64,000 bases of DNA from Epithemia pelagica (taxonomy: Eukaryota > Bacillariophyta > Bacillariophyceae > Surirellales > Surirellaceae): positions 3,348,001 to 3,412,000 of the forward strand of contig OX337237.1 of assembly GCA_946965045.2 (NCBI GenBank). The letters are read 5' to 3'. The first letter of the stretch is position 1. The number at the start of each line of letters is the position of its first letter. Under the pieces are notes generated by a model. The model was not told where the DNA came from. It was given only the letters and a program-made list of their open reading frames with translations, and did no database searches. Made by a program: the position numbers and the translations under genes. Below are positions 49,965 to 61,934 of the stretch, piece after piece.

Positions 49965-52900
49965 ACGAGCAAGGCCCGATACACGCCATGGTGATGAAGG
50001 CAGGGATGAAACTTGAAGTGGGCATCACGTTGCATTATTATCCTACAATGGTGAAACTATCAAATAATCATTTGATCTCAAACAGTTTTCTTATTATCTG
50101 ATACCTGTGGAATTATCATGTGAGTCCTTATAGTAGAAATGGCATGTACGGGAAAACTTCACTGTTCCAAAACGACAAAACAATGTCATGGATTCTGCAG
50201 AGTTTTGCTCTGTGTTGAGTACTATTCTTGTCGTATTGTTGAGTACTTTGGCAGTCCCTGCGGTGTTTCTCCGTGGCAAGTAATACTCCCTTGCACCACC
50301 CGTTTCCATCCTTGGAATGCATAGTTTCCCTTTCATAACAGGGAGTGACTGTGGAGACAGACAGAGGCGCGCTATCGGAGCTTCCTGATCTAACCAAGCA
50401 TCAATGACGGTGAGCGTTTGCTGTGGCTACGGTTGATTGTTTTCTTGCCTTGAGAAAGTGGTGGCCGGAACCGAGGTCGATGGTTCGGACGTCAATGGCA
50501 AAAAGGGTTTTGGGTAAGTACACGTCTGGGAGACCATGTTGTGTGGGACTGTCTGAACAACAAGTATGTCCCCGAGCGAGTGGAATTCAACACCAAGACC
50601 AAGAAATGGACATGTGCACCATGGCCAAATCGGACGTAAGGTCATCGAGACGTTTCACCTTGAGCATGACAAACTCAAAAGGATAGGTGATGATTGTCAG
50701 TTAGAACCCAAAAACGCGCGGCGGAACCTGACCAACTAGACTACCAAATGTGAGATATTGTCCATCTTGCTTCTGTGCGGGTAAACAGAGCGGTGTAGCA
50801 TCCCAATTCCCGAGTGGCGCAAAGTCTTCAATGGCATTCAATCCTGCCGTCTTTTTCAATCAATGCGCGGCGACTATATAGCATACTCTCCAGGGTTTGG
50901 AAGTCGCTGCTGTCGAATCCTTTCCATAATCGCACAAGAGCGTGTGGAAGCGGCGAGCACGATATGTTTCCAAACGTTCAGCATCGTCTTGGAAGATGAT
51001 CAATGGTTGAAAAAGATACCGACACAGAAGAACCAAGGTCACACCCGTCCAACGAGCAAGGGTAGCTTGAGAGGTCACTATTACATTACCGCTCCGACCT
51101 CACTGAAAGGAAATTCGTGCCTTTGTCCGCTCTTGTACACAACGTCTTGTTGTGGTTGTTCTTCCTCATGGTTGTCCCACAAAGATCGAATGCTGACACC
51201 CGGACGAATACTGGTGGGAGGTGGACAGTGTGGAGCGACACACGAGATCAAAACAATTGAATTGATCAGCGTTCGAACGAATCGGTGCCGTGGTCTGCAA
51301 GCCTGAATGACGGATGCGAAAGGCATGGAATTGTTCTGTAGGGGAATTGTCAGTGGTGGCCAGTACACAGGTGGAGGCCAAAAGCCACCAGAACAAGAAC
51401 GACCAGAACAACGAGTTGCACCAAAGCCCACGAATCGGACAATGCTTCATCACCACCATCATCCTGCTTTCCCTGTTTCTTGGTTCGAACGAGACTGCGA
51501 CAACCCCACAGTCAATTCGAAACAACAACCACAAGACAATGATGATAATGACGACGACGCCAGACAGTGCTGTTTGGCTGCATCAATTTGTTCCATTTCA
51601 TTCCAGTGTTTTTGTTTGGTTTCGTGGTGAGCCCAACGAGAAACGAGAAATGCGTCACATCCTCCCCAACGTTTGCTAGTGTCCTCACAATTGCCTATTT
51701 AATGTCTGGTTGGGAATGGACTGAGCTTTCATGTTCGTGGCTGTGGCCGATTCGGAAGCGAAAGGAGCCTCTAGCTAGAGTTGCTAGGTACTCCTCATGC
51801 TAGATCTAGTGAACAGTGGGCCAGAGTAGGTAGTCGCGATTGGCATCTTCGTATGTACCGCCCAAAGGACTCCTACAAGTATATTCGGGATGTAGGCAAC
51901 CCGCAACCTCCCACCACAGGGTCGGGTCGACTCGCCCGGATGCGCATATGCTGGAACCACACAAGACGAAGGAACGTGTCGGTCGCGTTCTTGTGGGCCA
52001 GAATGGACAGCAGTGTGGGCGACAACCAGGAAGGTACTACTTGCCACCCGACCTGTTTCAAGCAGTTGTTGTGACACTGTACATTGTCGAACGTGTGTAT
52101 TGTATGCTTGTGTGTTGGAGTTCCGGACCAACACTTTTTGTGCGCAGGAGGAGTATTCGACGGGCAAGATGTGGCATCCCTCTAGTATTTTAGTGGCTGT
52201 CCCTGGACAGCCTGAAACCAACAATCGCTCCACATGTGGCGCAAAAATAGCCCCAGCATCGTCGTCCCATCCCAACCACACCAGGAACCCATGTCCTTGA
52301 CACTCTGGATCGTCCACTCGCACTACCAACGGTTGAAACTCCCACTCGCACTACCAACGGTTGAAAATCTTCTCAAGACGCGTTTGTTTGCGGTCCTCCC
52401 AGAGATGTAGTCTCCCACGGTTGCCGCCAATCGGGATAGATGCGGTGCGCAAGAGTCGTCGACACTCTTGTCCCACCAATAAGAGTAGTAGTCTCGCAAG
52501 GCTCGTTTCACAGACCAAGCTCGTTCGGGTGGTGGTTGGCGCATACACAAATCACAAATCCGTGGGTACCGAAAATATCCCAAAGACATTAGCTTTCCGC
52601 ACGTATAGGAGGAGCCTGTTTCAAGAAATGATACCAAATGGTCTTGTTGAAGTCATGAATTGTATCACTCTCCGTTTGTCGAATTCCAATTCCTGATTGT
52701 GTGGATTGGAGGATCCCATGAGTTTGGGAGGAGGCGTAATGATGGATTCCACCATTAGGGATGACAGATACTCGTCACGTGACACTGTGTCATGAGACAC
52801 CAAGCTTCCATGGCTTGTATGGGTAAGCCGACTACCAAAGGAGAACGAGTAGTGGTAGTTGGTGATAAGGAGGATGTTTTTGTTGTTGCCGAATAGGAAA

Positions 52901-53815
52901 TAGAGGTGGTTGCCCTTTTGTCGTGCGTCAATCAGGATCTCCGTCTTTTTGCTGCTCATAGACGACCGGAAACAAGACGAGCAAACGGAGAAGGATAACC
53001 ACGCGAACGTTTCATGACACGGAATGGATTCGAATCCCTTGCAGAGACCACGTGATGTTGGTAGTGTTGTTGCTGCTGTCTCCTTTGTTCTCTCTTTCTT
53101 TGAGAGCTCTATTAATAGGAGAGGTTGGTAGTTAGTTGGTAGAGAGTCCATTTGTTTGAAACAGTGGCCGACACCCCCTCTGTTTTTCTGTGTGGCCCAA
53201 CAAAAGTGACATTTTTCAATTGTCAAGATTGTGAATGTATCAGGCGGTCGTCCGGGCTACACGGTTCCTTTTGGCACAAAACTCTTGAAGTGATACCACC
53301 ACCAACCACGTTCTGAGAATGATACTGCAAGCTGGTCACATTGCCAAAAGCATCATCGTGCCATCTCGATTCCAAATGTTGTAATCGCTTGAAGGTCAGC
53401 CTGCGCTCCAAGCCGCGGTTGACTGCTGTGCCGCAATTCTAACCGATGGCGAAATTCGTCAACGGGCCGGGTCCCCTTGACAAGCGCGGCTGTCATCAAG
53501 GCTAGAGCTCCATTCACAAAAGAGAACTGCACCACTCCCATAGCTCGAATTGCGCCACCTTGTCCATCTTTCTGTTGTGTTGTTGGATCTCAGATCGAAT
53601 CTTATTTTTTGCCAAAAGATCCTGTGGCTGTGGTGCTGTCATGCATACTATGTGCGACTCGATACATACGACAGACACTCTATCTCAACTGCTTCCACGC
53701 GTAGCTCTGAAAATTTGGGTCGTACCATCTTTCCGCACCCATCAGCATATCTCAAAATTGCCTTTGGATGATCTGTGCTATCTTCATAAATTCGCTGCAG
53801 TCATTGTGTGAAACC
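49823..53815. other. 4-kb intergenic region between K4 and K5, shuffled repeat modules
   Basis: No gene supported. 50940-51090 (GTGGAAGCGGCGAGCAC onward) matches 63170-63310 behind K7, and 51480-51720 matches 63320-63600. 53020-53110 matches 48310-48420. A 28-bp step (CACTCGCACTACCAACGGTT) is repeated in tandem at about 52316-52370. Minus-strand ORFs at 51784-52329 and 52323-52637 look protein-like in places (e.g. RAWSVKRALRDYYSYWWDKS) but have no domain and no ATG at their ends; they may be relics. 50100-50900 holds nothing recognised. Confidence 0.55.
53781..53815 (+). promoter_or_regulatory. Conserved block before K5 ATG
   Basis: CTTCATAAATTCGCTGCAGT followed by CATTGTGTGAAACC before the ATG. 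An in-frame upstream ATG lies at 53768, inside the conserved non-coding block, and is probably not used. Confidence 0.5.
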
Positions 53816-55006
53816 ATGACAACGACACATAAAGAACAAGCATGGCAGTCGGGCCTTGTCCTTTTGGAAGAGACACCTGAATGGAATTTCGAGGACTGGC
53901 CTCCTCTTGAGGGTGGATGGCGTGTAGAGCATACTTCAGTCGTACTGAATCATCCCAATAACAACAAGGAACAAACCGTCGTCGTGTTGGGCGGATATCG
54001 AACAGGTCACGGCGAGGTCAATTCCATTCTTGTATTAAATATGGCAGACCCAGACAAGCAGTGGCGAGAAGTTCCGCCAATGAACAAGAAACGTTGTGGA
54101 CATGCCGCTGCTGTGTGCAATGGCGGCGTCTACGTAATGGGAGGACGTCATCGAAATTCAATTTGGGATTGTATCGAAAGAATCGATTCCAATGATTTGC
54201 TACAATCATCCCCAACAACAACCACCACGCATGAGAGTCATTGGACGACATTAACATGTCGATTATCAACCGGACGACCAGGATGTTGTGCTGTTGCGGT
54301 TCACAACCGATACATCGTTGTAATGGGCGGCTACAACGATGATTATTTGTCGTCGGTGGACATTATTGATACAAGGAACCACACTGTCACTGCGGGACCA
54401 TCCATGAACATTCCTCGATTTGAATGTGCCAGTGCGGTCATTGGTCACCGCATCTTTGTCGTTGGAGGTCGTAACAAGCATGGCAATCTTGACTCGGTGG
54501 AGTATTTGGACTTTGCAGAGGAGAGAAAAGACGGAACTTTGTCTACAGCTATTTGCTTCTCGTCCAGTTGGATCACTCATTCTGAGTTGGTGCTTTCCAA
54601 TGTACGAAGTTCTTGTGCAGTGGTTGCCGCGGGATCCTGTCTTGTTGTGGCTGAAGTAGGATGGGACAATTCAACCGTGGAAGTGTTGGATACGCACCGC
54701 AACCGCGTTTGGAATCTCCCACCACTCGGATATCACTGCGTTGACTGTAGTATGGTGACTGTTGCCAATCAAGTTGCCGTGATTGGTGGTGGATTCAATC
54801 CTACCTGTGCGACATTGTTACTACTGGACAAGAATTCATGGTGTTTTCGACAACTCTGTGAGCATCAATTGAATGGATGGCATCATTCTCTTGAAGGTGC
54901 GGATATCCGAGATGAAGATATCTCACCATTCTTCACATCGACATCAACTCGTTTAACGTCAGCGTCCAGTACCCACCGTGGTGATGAAGGGAAGGATGAA
55001 GCCTAG
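53816..55006 (+). CDS. Kelch-repeat protein K5, the only full-length uninterrupted copy
   Basis: 396 residues from ATG 53816. Blades: VVVLGG (about residue 55), VYVMGG (105), YIVVMGG (165), IFVVGG (220), CLVVAE (280) and VAVIGG (325). The C-terminal tail after the propeller (HHSLEGADIRDEDISPFFTS, then HRGDEGKDEA) is complete. A short acidic/Lys segment between blades four and five is reduced relative to the other copies (EERKDGT). No targeting signal. This copy best shows the ancestral architecture: conserved head, six-bladed propeller, Ser/Thr-rich charged tail. Confidence 0.92.
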   Translation: MTTTHKEQAWQSGLVLLEETPEWNFEDWPPLEGGWRVEHTSVVLNHPNNNKEQTVVVLGGYRTGHGEVNSILVLNMADPDKQWREVPPMNKKRCGHAAAVCNGGVYVMGGRHRNSIWDCIERIDSNDLLQSSPTTTTTHESHWTTLTCRLSTGRPGCCAVAVHNRYIVVMGGYNDDYLSSVDIIDTRNHTVTAGPSMNIPRFECASAVIGHRIFVVGGRNKHGNLDSVEYLDFAEERKDGTLSTAICFSSSWITHSELVLSNVRSSCAVVAAGSCLVVAEVGWDNSTVEVLDTHRNRVWNLPPLGYHCVDCSMVTVANQVAVIGGGFNPTCATLLLLDKNSWCFRQLCEHQLNGWHHSLEGADIRDEDISPFFTSTSTRLTSASSTHRGDEGKDEA

Positions 55007-57257
55007 GTAGACGTTTGCTTTCAAGTCATTTACTTGTTTTCTACGTTCAATTGCAATCCTAGAACCTAGGAAGTGGTTACTCGAAAATAGAAACAATATG
55101 TTGCAAGATAAAACGTGCCTTGTTTTTTTTAAAAGGCGTGAAAGGAACGAGCAAATTTTTGTGTCTCTTGAAGTGGTGCATGGTTGTGCGAACGTAAGAC
55201 AATAATCTGGGGCTTTGTGGTGGCATCATGGGACACAGAGTCATTTTCCATGGATCGGTAGCTATATGACAGGGAGAAAGGGAAAGTTTCGCATCGATGT
55301 CGTAGTCAAGGGCAATCCGCTTTGTCCTCGCCATTTGGTGTTCCTGACGATTGAATAGTGCAGAGTAGTTTTCTTGTTCGTGACAGGGCAAATCCATACA
55401 TGTTTCTTGACATGGCGGGTGCTGTGACTGTCAAGGGTGCTCCATCCTGTCGTTTCTTGGCTTGGGATGATGGTGTGACGACACAATTCTGCTGTGGACC
55501 ACGACCATTGGCGGATCATATTTGACCATCCAAACAATACCTGAAGAACGCCAAGGGAGACTCTCCGCGTTGGTTGATTGCGGTATTGGCAGAATTCTTG
55601 TCTGGGTTGAGTTGCGGACCCTGTTGCATCGGTGTGTTCCTCCTCTGTATATGAACCTGGATAATGTTCTTGCTGTTCTGCTGCTGCTTCGGTGCTGGTG
55701 TTAACAACAACTCTTTGGTGAAAAAAGGATGGAACCAGTGTTTGCCCTACTACAAAAGTGGAAGACTCCGCATCGACTATTGGCCTTGCATGATTTCTCG
55801 TTTTGTTCGTTGGGTTGTGATTTGTTTTTTATAACACTCTGGTTCATGTTATTGTGGCTGGAGTTTGTGCCTTTGCTCGTGTTCTTGATGAGATGGGTGG
55901 TGCTTGGTTCCTCTTTCTTTGAACCACAAGTCACTCGACACGGTAAACAAAGTAGTTGCAGTGCTACTGTGTCGGTGGTTTCTGTTTGTGGTGCTGGTGG
56001 GTCGTGTTCAAAAATAACCAACTGGTTGTGGAAGTCGTCATTTGGTCCATCAGTTTTCGTTGCAACGATCAAAACCCTTCATTCCTTAGCAGTGGAAATC
56101 ACGAGAGATAGGGCAAAGCGGGATGCCTCTGTTGTGCATGCGACAATTGTTGCTGTTTGGGTCCTGTTGAGTTTTCTCTTCTTGTCGTGCTGCTCCACGA
56201 ACGAGCAGGACGGCTGTTCCCATTGTTGTTGTTTGGGTGTAGCTGTGGTTGTTGTTCTTGTTGTTGTCGGCATTATCGTAGTACAATCGAATGACTGTGT
56301 TGCCATTGCTCCTTTCCCGCCACGAACCACGAGTTTCGACATCTGTTGGTCGTGCTCCTTGTATGGCTTGGTTCATGGTCTCTTGTGGTCAATGAATCCG
56401 ACAAAAGGACGAAACGGGTGGATTCCAATGTCTGATGATGAGAGAAGCAGTACGACGAAAAACACGACAAGCGAAAACCTTGTGGACCTGATGTTGTCCG
56501 CTTCTCTGATGGTTCTTTTTGGAAATCGAGCATGGTTGGTTGGTTGCTGCTTCTCTACATTCCTCGTCCGTCCTCTTGTGAAGAACGAATCATTATTGAT
56601 CGAGCAAAGATGGAATGGAACCGTCCTTGACAATCAAGGGGAAGGAAGGAGTCTCTGGACTGACGCAACTGGGTCGACAGTGGTTGAATTAAACTTGCTG
56701 CTGGTGCGATCGTCGTTTTGTGGCAGTGGAACGAGAAATTCATGGCCTTATCGGCACAGGTGCCAAATCCACCAATCGCGGTGCTTCGAGGATAGTTTTG
56801 TGCCGTATATTGAGACTGAAACCAGTCCATCCGCATTCTCTGATGTGAATTGAGACGCCAGGCACGAGACAATGCAATTCACATTCGTCAACAGTCCGGA
56901 TGTACCCATAGTTGGAATCCAATCCATGATGTTTTGTTTGTATTTGGGCAAAAGATGTGTGTGTGGTGTTATGTACGTACCCGACAAAAGCACTGGCTCG
57001 AAAGCTTCCACGTGTAGTACTCAGACGCCTACCTCCGATCGCACATGAATGTAAGGGTGGGTCGCGTGTGTGTCGTGCTTTCTGTTTTCTAACCACTGAG
57101 TCACTAATCCTCATGATTCCCCCGCTGGGGCTTAGAGTATAGTACTCTTCTTTTTCCAGTCCACACCCATCCGAGCAGCCCACTGCAATCAACACAGTCA
57201 GTGTGTGCTCCTTTGATCCTCATAAATGCGCTGCGGTCAACAAAAGGAAGACTGAGC
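55007..57257. other. K5-K6 intergenic region
   Basis: 55020-55130 is the shared 3' block (GTTTTCTACGTTCAATTGC to ATGTTGCAAGATAAAACG). 56389-56520 is a copy of the GAATCCGACAAAAGGACGAAAC / GATGATGAGAGAAGC module. 57000-57015 has GCTTCCACGTGTAG, the variant upstream motif. One long ORF (55729-56853) is listed separately. Confidence 0.6.
55729..56853 (+). CDS. Hypothetical ORF, possible membrane protein
   Basis: 374 codons from ATG 55729, the longest open frame in any Kelch spacer. It shows hydrophobic stretches (FFITLWFMLLWLEFVPLLVF; HATIVAVWVLLSFLFLSCC; CLGVAVVVVLVVVGIIVVQS) that could be membrane helices, and is Cys- and Ser-rich. No family recognised. Part of the hydrophobicity comes from GTT/TTG-repeat DNA. 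The last third overlaps a dispersed module whose other copies (25300, 47680, 62370) are not open in this frame, which argues against an old gene. Treat as doubtful. Confidence 0.25.
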   Translation: MEPVFALLQKWKTPHRLLALHDFSFCSLGCDLFFITLWFMLLWLEFVPLLVFLMRWVVLGSSFFEPQVTRHGKQSSCSATVSVVSVCGAGGSCSKITNWLWKSSFGPSVFVATIKTLHSLAVEITRDRAKRDASVVHATIVAVWVLLSFLFLSCCSTNEQDGCSHCCCLGVAVVVVLVVVGIIVVQSNDCVAIAPFPPRTTSFDICWSCSLYGLVHGLLWSMNPTKGRNGWIPMSDDERSSTTKNTTSENLVDLMLSASLMVLFGNRAWLVGCCFSTFLVRPLVKNESLLIEQRWNGTVLDNQGEGRSLWTDATGSTVVELNLLLVRSSFCGSGTRNSWPYRHRCQIHQSRCFEDSFVPYIETETSPSAFSDVN

Positions 57258-58331
57258 ATGACTCTGAAAGAACAAGCATGGCAGTCGGGCCTTTTCCTTT
57301 CAGACGAGACAGCAGAATGGAATGAAAACGACTGGCCTCCTCTTCAGGGTGGATGGCGTTATCTTCATGCTACGGTCGTACTCGATCATCTCGACAAGGA
57401 ACTCCACAACGACAACAACAATGGACAAACTGTTGTCGTGTTGGGAGGACATCAACAAGGTCAAGGTGATGTCAATCCCGTTCTGCTATTGAATCTGGCA
57501 GACCCAGACAAGCAATGGCGAGAAGGAACGCCCTTGAACAAGAAACGTTCTGGACATGCCGCTGCTGCGTGCAACGGAGCCGTCTACGTGATGGGAGGAT
57601 ACGATGAAGGTCCATTGGATTCTATTGAGCGAATCGATGCCAATGATTTGCTGCAATCACCCTTAACAACCAGCAACAAACATGAGACGCATTGGACGAC
57701 ATTGACATGTCGCTTATCAACGACAAGAAATGGATGTTGTGCTGTTGCGGTGCACAACCGATACATTGTTGTAATGGGTGGATGGGATGGAAGGCAAAGG
57801 TTGTCGTCGGTGGATATTATTGATACCAGGAACCACACTGTCACTCCGGGGCCAAGCATGGCTGTTCCTCGATCTTTTTGTGCCAGTGCGGTCATTGGCC
57901 ACCGCATCTTTGTCGTTGGAGGCCAAAACACTGATGACTATCTTGACTCGGTGGAGTATTTGGACTTTGCAACACCCTCTGACAATCGCGAGACAAAAAA
58001 TGAAACTGGATCTACATTCATTTCCTTCACTCATTCTGATTTGGCGCTTTCCAATGCACGAGGTTCTTGTGCAATGGTTGCCGTGGGATCCTGTCTGGTT
58101 GTGGCGGGAGGATGGCACAATTCAAACGTGGAAGTCTTGGATACGCACCACAACCGCGTGTGGAATCTCCCACCATTCGGAATTAACCGTGACGACCTTA
58201 GTATAGTGTCTGTTGCCAACCAGGTAGCCGCGATTGGTGGATGGGAGAATCATTCCTGTGCAACATTGCCACTCATGGATAGGAATTCGTGGTGTTTTCG
58301 TCGACTCTGTGAGCAGCAGCTCAACGGATAG
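57258..58331 (+). CDS. Kelch-repeat protein K6, mosaic copy
   Basis: 357 residues from ATG 57258 (MTLKEQAWQSGLFLSDETAE). Six blades: VVVLGG, VYVMGG, YIVVMGG, IFVVGG, CLVVAGG and VAAIGG. Mosaic: the third blade region (57770-57840, GGWDGRQRLSSVDIIDTRN) matches K3, while 58030-58415 matches K4 almost exactly. Ends at QLNG* like K4. The segment before the K4-like block has lost the TWITHS-type linker (FISFTHSD). Its 3' flank beyond the 90-bp duplication is the paralogue of the K2 3' end and shows the piggyBac site unoccupied. Confidence 0.88.
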   Translation: MTLKEQAWQSGLFLSDETAEWNENDWPPLQGGWRYLHATVVLDHLDKELHNDNNNGQTVVVLGGHQQGQGDVNPVLLLNLADPDKQWREGTPLNKKRSGHAAAACNGAVYVMGGYDEGPLDSIERIDANDLLQSPLTTSNKHETHWTTLTCRLSTTRNGCCAVAVHNRYIVVMGGWDGRQRLSSVDIIDTRNHTVTPGPSMAVPRSFCASAVIGHRIFVVGGQNTDDYLDSVEYLDFATPSDNRETKNETGSTFISFTHSDLALSNARGSCAMVAVGSCLVVAGGWHNSNVEVLDTHHNRVWNLPPFGINRDDLSIVSVANQVAAIGGWENHSCATLPLMDRNSWCFRRLCEQQLNG

Positions 58332-58473
58332 TATCATTTTCGGGATGGAATGGATATCGGACATGCTCATATTTCACCCTTCTGTTTTCGTCGACTCTGT
58401 GAGCAGCAGCCCAACAGATGGTATCATAGTCTAGAAAGATCGGGTAAGGGTAACGGAGATGTCAATGTAGCAT
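58294..58473 (+). repeat. 90-bp tandem duplication at the 3' end of K6
   Basis: Units start at 58294 and 58384 with GTTTTCGTCGACTCTGTGAG, as in K4. The second unit reads CCCAACAGATGGTATCATAG, closer to the ancestral tail seen in K2 and K3. Confidence 0.85.
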
Positions 58474-60854
58474 CCTGGACATCTCGACATCGACTCTTAA
58501 GCGATTAAAGACCAATACATGATGGAGGATGGAACTTGAAATGTGCAACAAGTTGCATGGCCAAGAACTATATCATGGTCAATATATACTCTCGTCCAAA
58601 AAAAGGAGATCGTGTCCATTCTAAGTGTCCAGCCTTAGTTACGTTGTCAATAATGAAAAGCTCTAAATCACTGTACCTATACGGAGTGGCTTGCTAGGTC
58701 GAAAAAGATATTACTCAAGACTGCTTTCGAAGAGCACATCCTAGTATGGTTTGAAGGCTCCACGTTGTATAGAAGATGACCACACATGAATTTCCCTCCG
58801 AAGCCATGGCGTTTGTGGCAGTCGGATCCATGCACCATGGTCAGCTATCCGTGCACTATATAACTATATAATGAGATGTTACAGCGTCCGCCATGGCACT
58901 GCTGTCCTCTGCAAACCTGCGGATGTAAGACAGCCACTCTTGGGTGGATGGCCATGCTACCGTTCCCTTTCTGTGCTGTTGAAAAATCTCTGGCCTTGAT
59001 CAGAATGAATGATCTTTGAATGGAAGATGACAGTCTTTCATGGGCTCGTTCTTGCATCTTTTCGGGAAAGAGGGGGCGGCCTGAATTGTGTCTCTTCAAT
59101 TGATGGCACATAAGGAACAAGTGACGTTTCGACCATGACCTGATAGTTGTGGGACGCAGTCGGTGGGGCCATGGATTGGTAGCAACGGCGGGATCCGACA
59201 GCAGCCAACACAGTTTGTCTTCGTTTTGTTTTCGTTGCGATGGCAGCAGTGCAAAGTATACTTCCCCTGTTGCAGGCAGGACAGGTTTATCGCGGGTCAT
59301 CGTCGATTCCTCTTCCTTGGTGTCGATATCTCGTTGTGGAGCAACCAATCCGTCGACGCGGTACAAATATTGGTGGTGCTACAATCCCAAGACTGTGCTT
59401 CTGGTGGACCTTGTTACAACAAGGCATTTGTTTTGGAAGTCGTCATTTGATCCACCCATGGTGATAGTGATGCATCGATCGACCTGTTGTGCAAGCGACG
59501 ATTGTTCTTGTTGTTGGTTGGCTGCTGTTGGTGGATCAGGAATCGTGATTATTCACGTCTTGTCATGATCCTTGTTGAAAGAGACGGACGATTGTTACAG
59601 TGGTGTTGTTCGGATGGGTCAAGGCGAATGTTGTTGTCACTGTTGTCCACTTCTGATTGTTCTTTGTAGAAATCGAGCATGGGTGGTTGCTACTTCTGTA
59701 CTTTTGTTTTGTTATTGGGCGTGGAAGTGGGGAAACCGACAAGTTTTACACACCACTCCACCAAGGCAATATTTTTACAGCAGAATGAGCAAGCGACAAA
59801 AAAGCACAAGCGAGACCCCAACAAAGCCTTGTCACAAGCAGGACAGGAATGTTGATTGATTGTTCATTGTCAAGGCTGGCCTCTCTTATGTATCGTGAAA
59901 TCTTTATCTAGTTTCACTCTTTTTGGCTGGAGGTCGTTTTGACGTAACAAAACTCTTGTACGTTCTCGACGCAACAGGTGGATTCAAGCGACAACTACCC
60001 CGGTCCACCTTTTGTTCCTTGCACTGTTGTGGTTTTCCATCGAGACGACAACGTCACCCACTGGCAAATATAGCACCGGTCCCTTGGTGAACAGAGGCAT
60101 CACGTCTGCCACAATCATTGGACCACATACGCGAGCATTATACTGACAACCGGCGGAGACAGCACGAGACGGTTTTGGCTCTCCCAAAAAGACGATGATT
60201 GATGGAGTCGGTATCAATCATGACATAAGGGACCAACCTTTCCGGTCCAACCACATCCACGTGACATTCTCGAAAGCGGTCCAAAGAAGACGAATGCAGG
60301 CATCTGCTGCTAATCCAACACGGGAAGCGAGTCTAAATGGGATGAACGGCATGTTCCTTCTGGTCCATCATGTCGTCGGATTCTTGTTTTTGTGTAGTTG
60401 TACTTATGGCCTTGCTGCCTCCACTATATACCCGATGCATTCGAATCACTGGATCAAGAGAAGACCACTCTCTCTGTTGTTGTTTGTTGTCGTTGTTGTG
60501 AGCAGTCTGTAGGACCAAGGGAAGAATGGTGTTCCATAAATGGCGTTGGACGAGAGATGACTCAGAACTAGGGATATCTACCCAGTGGATGTTGGATTGT
60601 CGATCTGTGGACCTCTTCATCACAGATTGGGATGTCGATCTCTCTCCCTCGTCTCGTCGTATCTTACACAGCAAAAGATACTTTTCTTGGGGCTTGTCAT
60701 GAAATATATGTGCGACTGATTGTCCTTCATCATCGTACGCAGGACAGGCACAACTTTCCTGGTCTCTCCTCTCCACGCAAAAAAGCTCATCGCTGCGATT
60801 CTCAATTGCAAAGCTGTCATTGCTCGTCGACGTGGTTGTCAAGCGCCGTTGACC
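58332..60854. other. K6-K7 intergenic region
   Basis: 58440-58840 is the K6 3' flank homologous to K2 (33600-33798 and 37683-37890), with the empty transposon site at about 58640-58670. 59150-59870 has GTT-rich tracts and short ORFs resembling the spacer before K6. 59980-60060 resembles 26470-26540. No gene supported. The 135 bp before K7 keep K7's frame open but are probably untranslated. Confidence 0.55.
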
Positions 60855-61934
60855 ATGACAACGACACTGCAAAAGCAAGCATGGCAGTCGGGCCTTGTCC
60901 TGTTAGACGAGACACCTGAATGGAATTTCGAGCACTGGCCTCCTCTTGTGGGTGGATGGCGTGGAGGTCATACCTCGGTCGTACTTAATCATACCGATAA
61001 CAACAAGGAGCAAACCGTCGTCGTGTTGGGTGGACATCGAACAGGTCAAGGCAAGGTCAATTCCATTCTTGTATTAAACTTGGCAGAGTCCAACAAGCAG
61101 TGGCGAGAAGGGCCACCAATGAACAAGAGTCGTGAAGGACATGCCGCTGTTGTGTGCAACGGAGGCGTCTATGTGATGGGAGGATACTCTGAAGGTTCAT
61201 GTTTGAATAGTATCGAACAAATTGATGCCAATTATTTGCTGCAATCATCTTTGACAACCAGCATCACACACGAGATGAACTGGACGACATTGACATGTCG
61301 GTTATCAACGCCACGATGGGGATGTGGTGCTGTCGCGGTTCACAACCGATACATCGTTGTAATGGGTGGCTACAACGGTCGTTATTTGTCGTCGGTGGAT
61401 ATTATTGATACCAGTAACCACACTGTCTCTGTGGGACCATCCATGAATGTTCCTCGATTTTCTTGTGCCAGTGCGGTCATTGGACACCGCATCTTTGTCG
61501 TTGGAGGTTGGAACGAGCATGGTCGTGTTGACAAGGTGGAGTATTTGTACTATGCAACACCCTGTGACAGTGATGTGACAAAAAAGGAGATAGGCTCGAC
61601 ATTCATCTCTTTCTCATCCACCTGGACCACTCATTCGGAGTTGAGGCTCTCCAATGCACGAAGTTCTTGTGCAGTGGTTGCCGTGGGATCTTGTTTGGTT
61701 GTGACGGGAGGATGGGGCAATTCAACCGTGGAAGTCTTGGATATTCACCGCAACCGCGTATGGAATCTCCCACCATTTGGAAATCACCGTGTTGGCTGCA
61801 ATATGGTGACTGTTACAAATCACGTGGCCGTGATTGGTGGATGGGAGAATCCCTCCTGTACAACATTACCACTCCTGGATAGAAATTCGTGGTGTTTTCG
61901 TCGACTTTGTGAGCAGCAGCCCAATGGATGGTAG
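60855..61934 (+). CDS. Kelch-repeat protein K7
   Basis: 359 residues from ATG 60855 (MTTTLQKQAWQSGLVLLDET), closest to K1 by its start, ATG context (GCGCCGTTGACC) and 3' flank. Six blades: VVVLGG, VYVMGG, YIVVMGG, IFVVGG, CLVVTGG and VAVIGG. Ends NGW*: the codon that is TAT in K3 is TAG here, and the tail coding DNA (IRDADIS) is still visible after it. Confidence 0.9.
   Translation: MTTTLQKQAWQSGLVLLDETPEWNFEHWPPLVGGWRGGHTSVVLNHTDNNKEQTVVVLGGHRTGQGKVNSILVLNLAESNKQWREGPPMNKSREGHAAVVCNGGVYVMGGYSEGSCLNSIEQIDANYLLQSSLTTSITHEMNWTTLTCRLSTPRWGCGAVAVHNRYIVVMGGYNGRYLSSVDIIDTSNHTVSVGPSMNVPRFSCASAVIGHRIFVVGGWNEHGRVDKVEYLYYATPCDSDVTKKEIGSTFISFSSTWTTHSELRLSNARSSCAVVAVGSCLVVTGGWGNSTVEVLDIHRNRVWNLPPFGNHRVGCNMVTVTNHVAVIGGWENPSCTTLPLLDRNSWCFRRLCEQQPNGW

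Noticed and set aside
51784-52637. Two minus-strand ORFs between K4 and K5
   Set aside because: Parts look protein-like, but the ORFs start at TTG-type codons, have no domain and no homologous open copy in the window.
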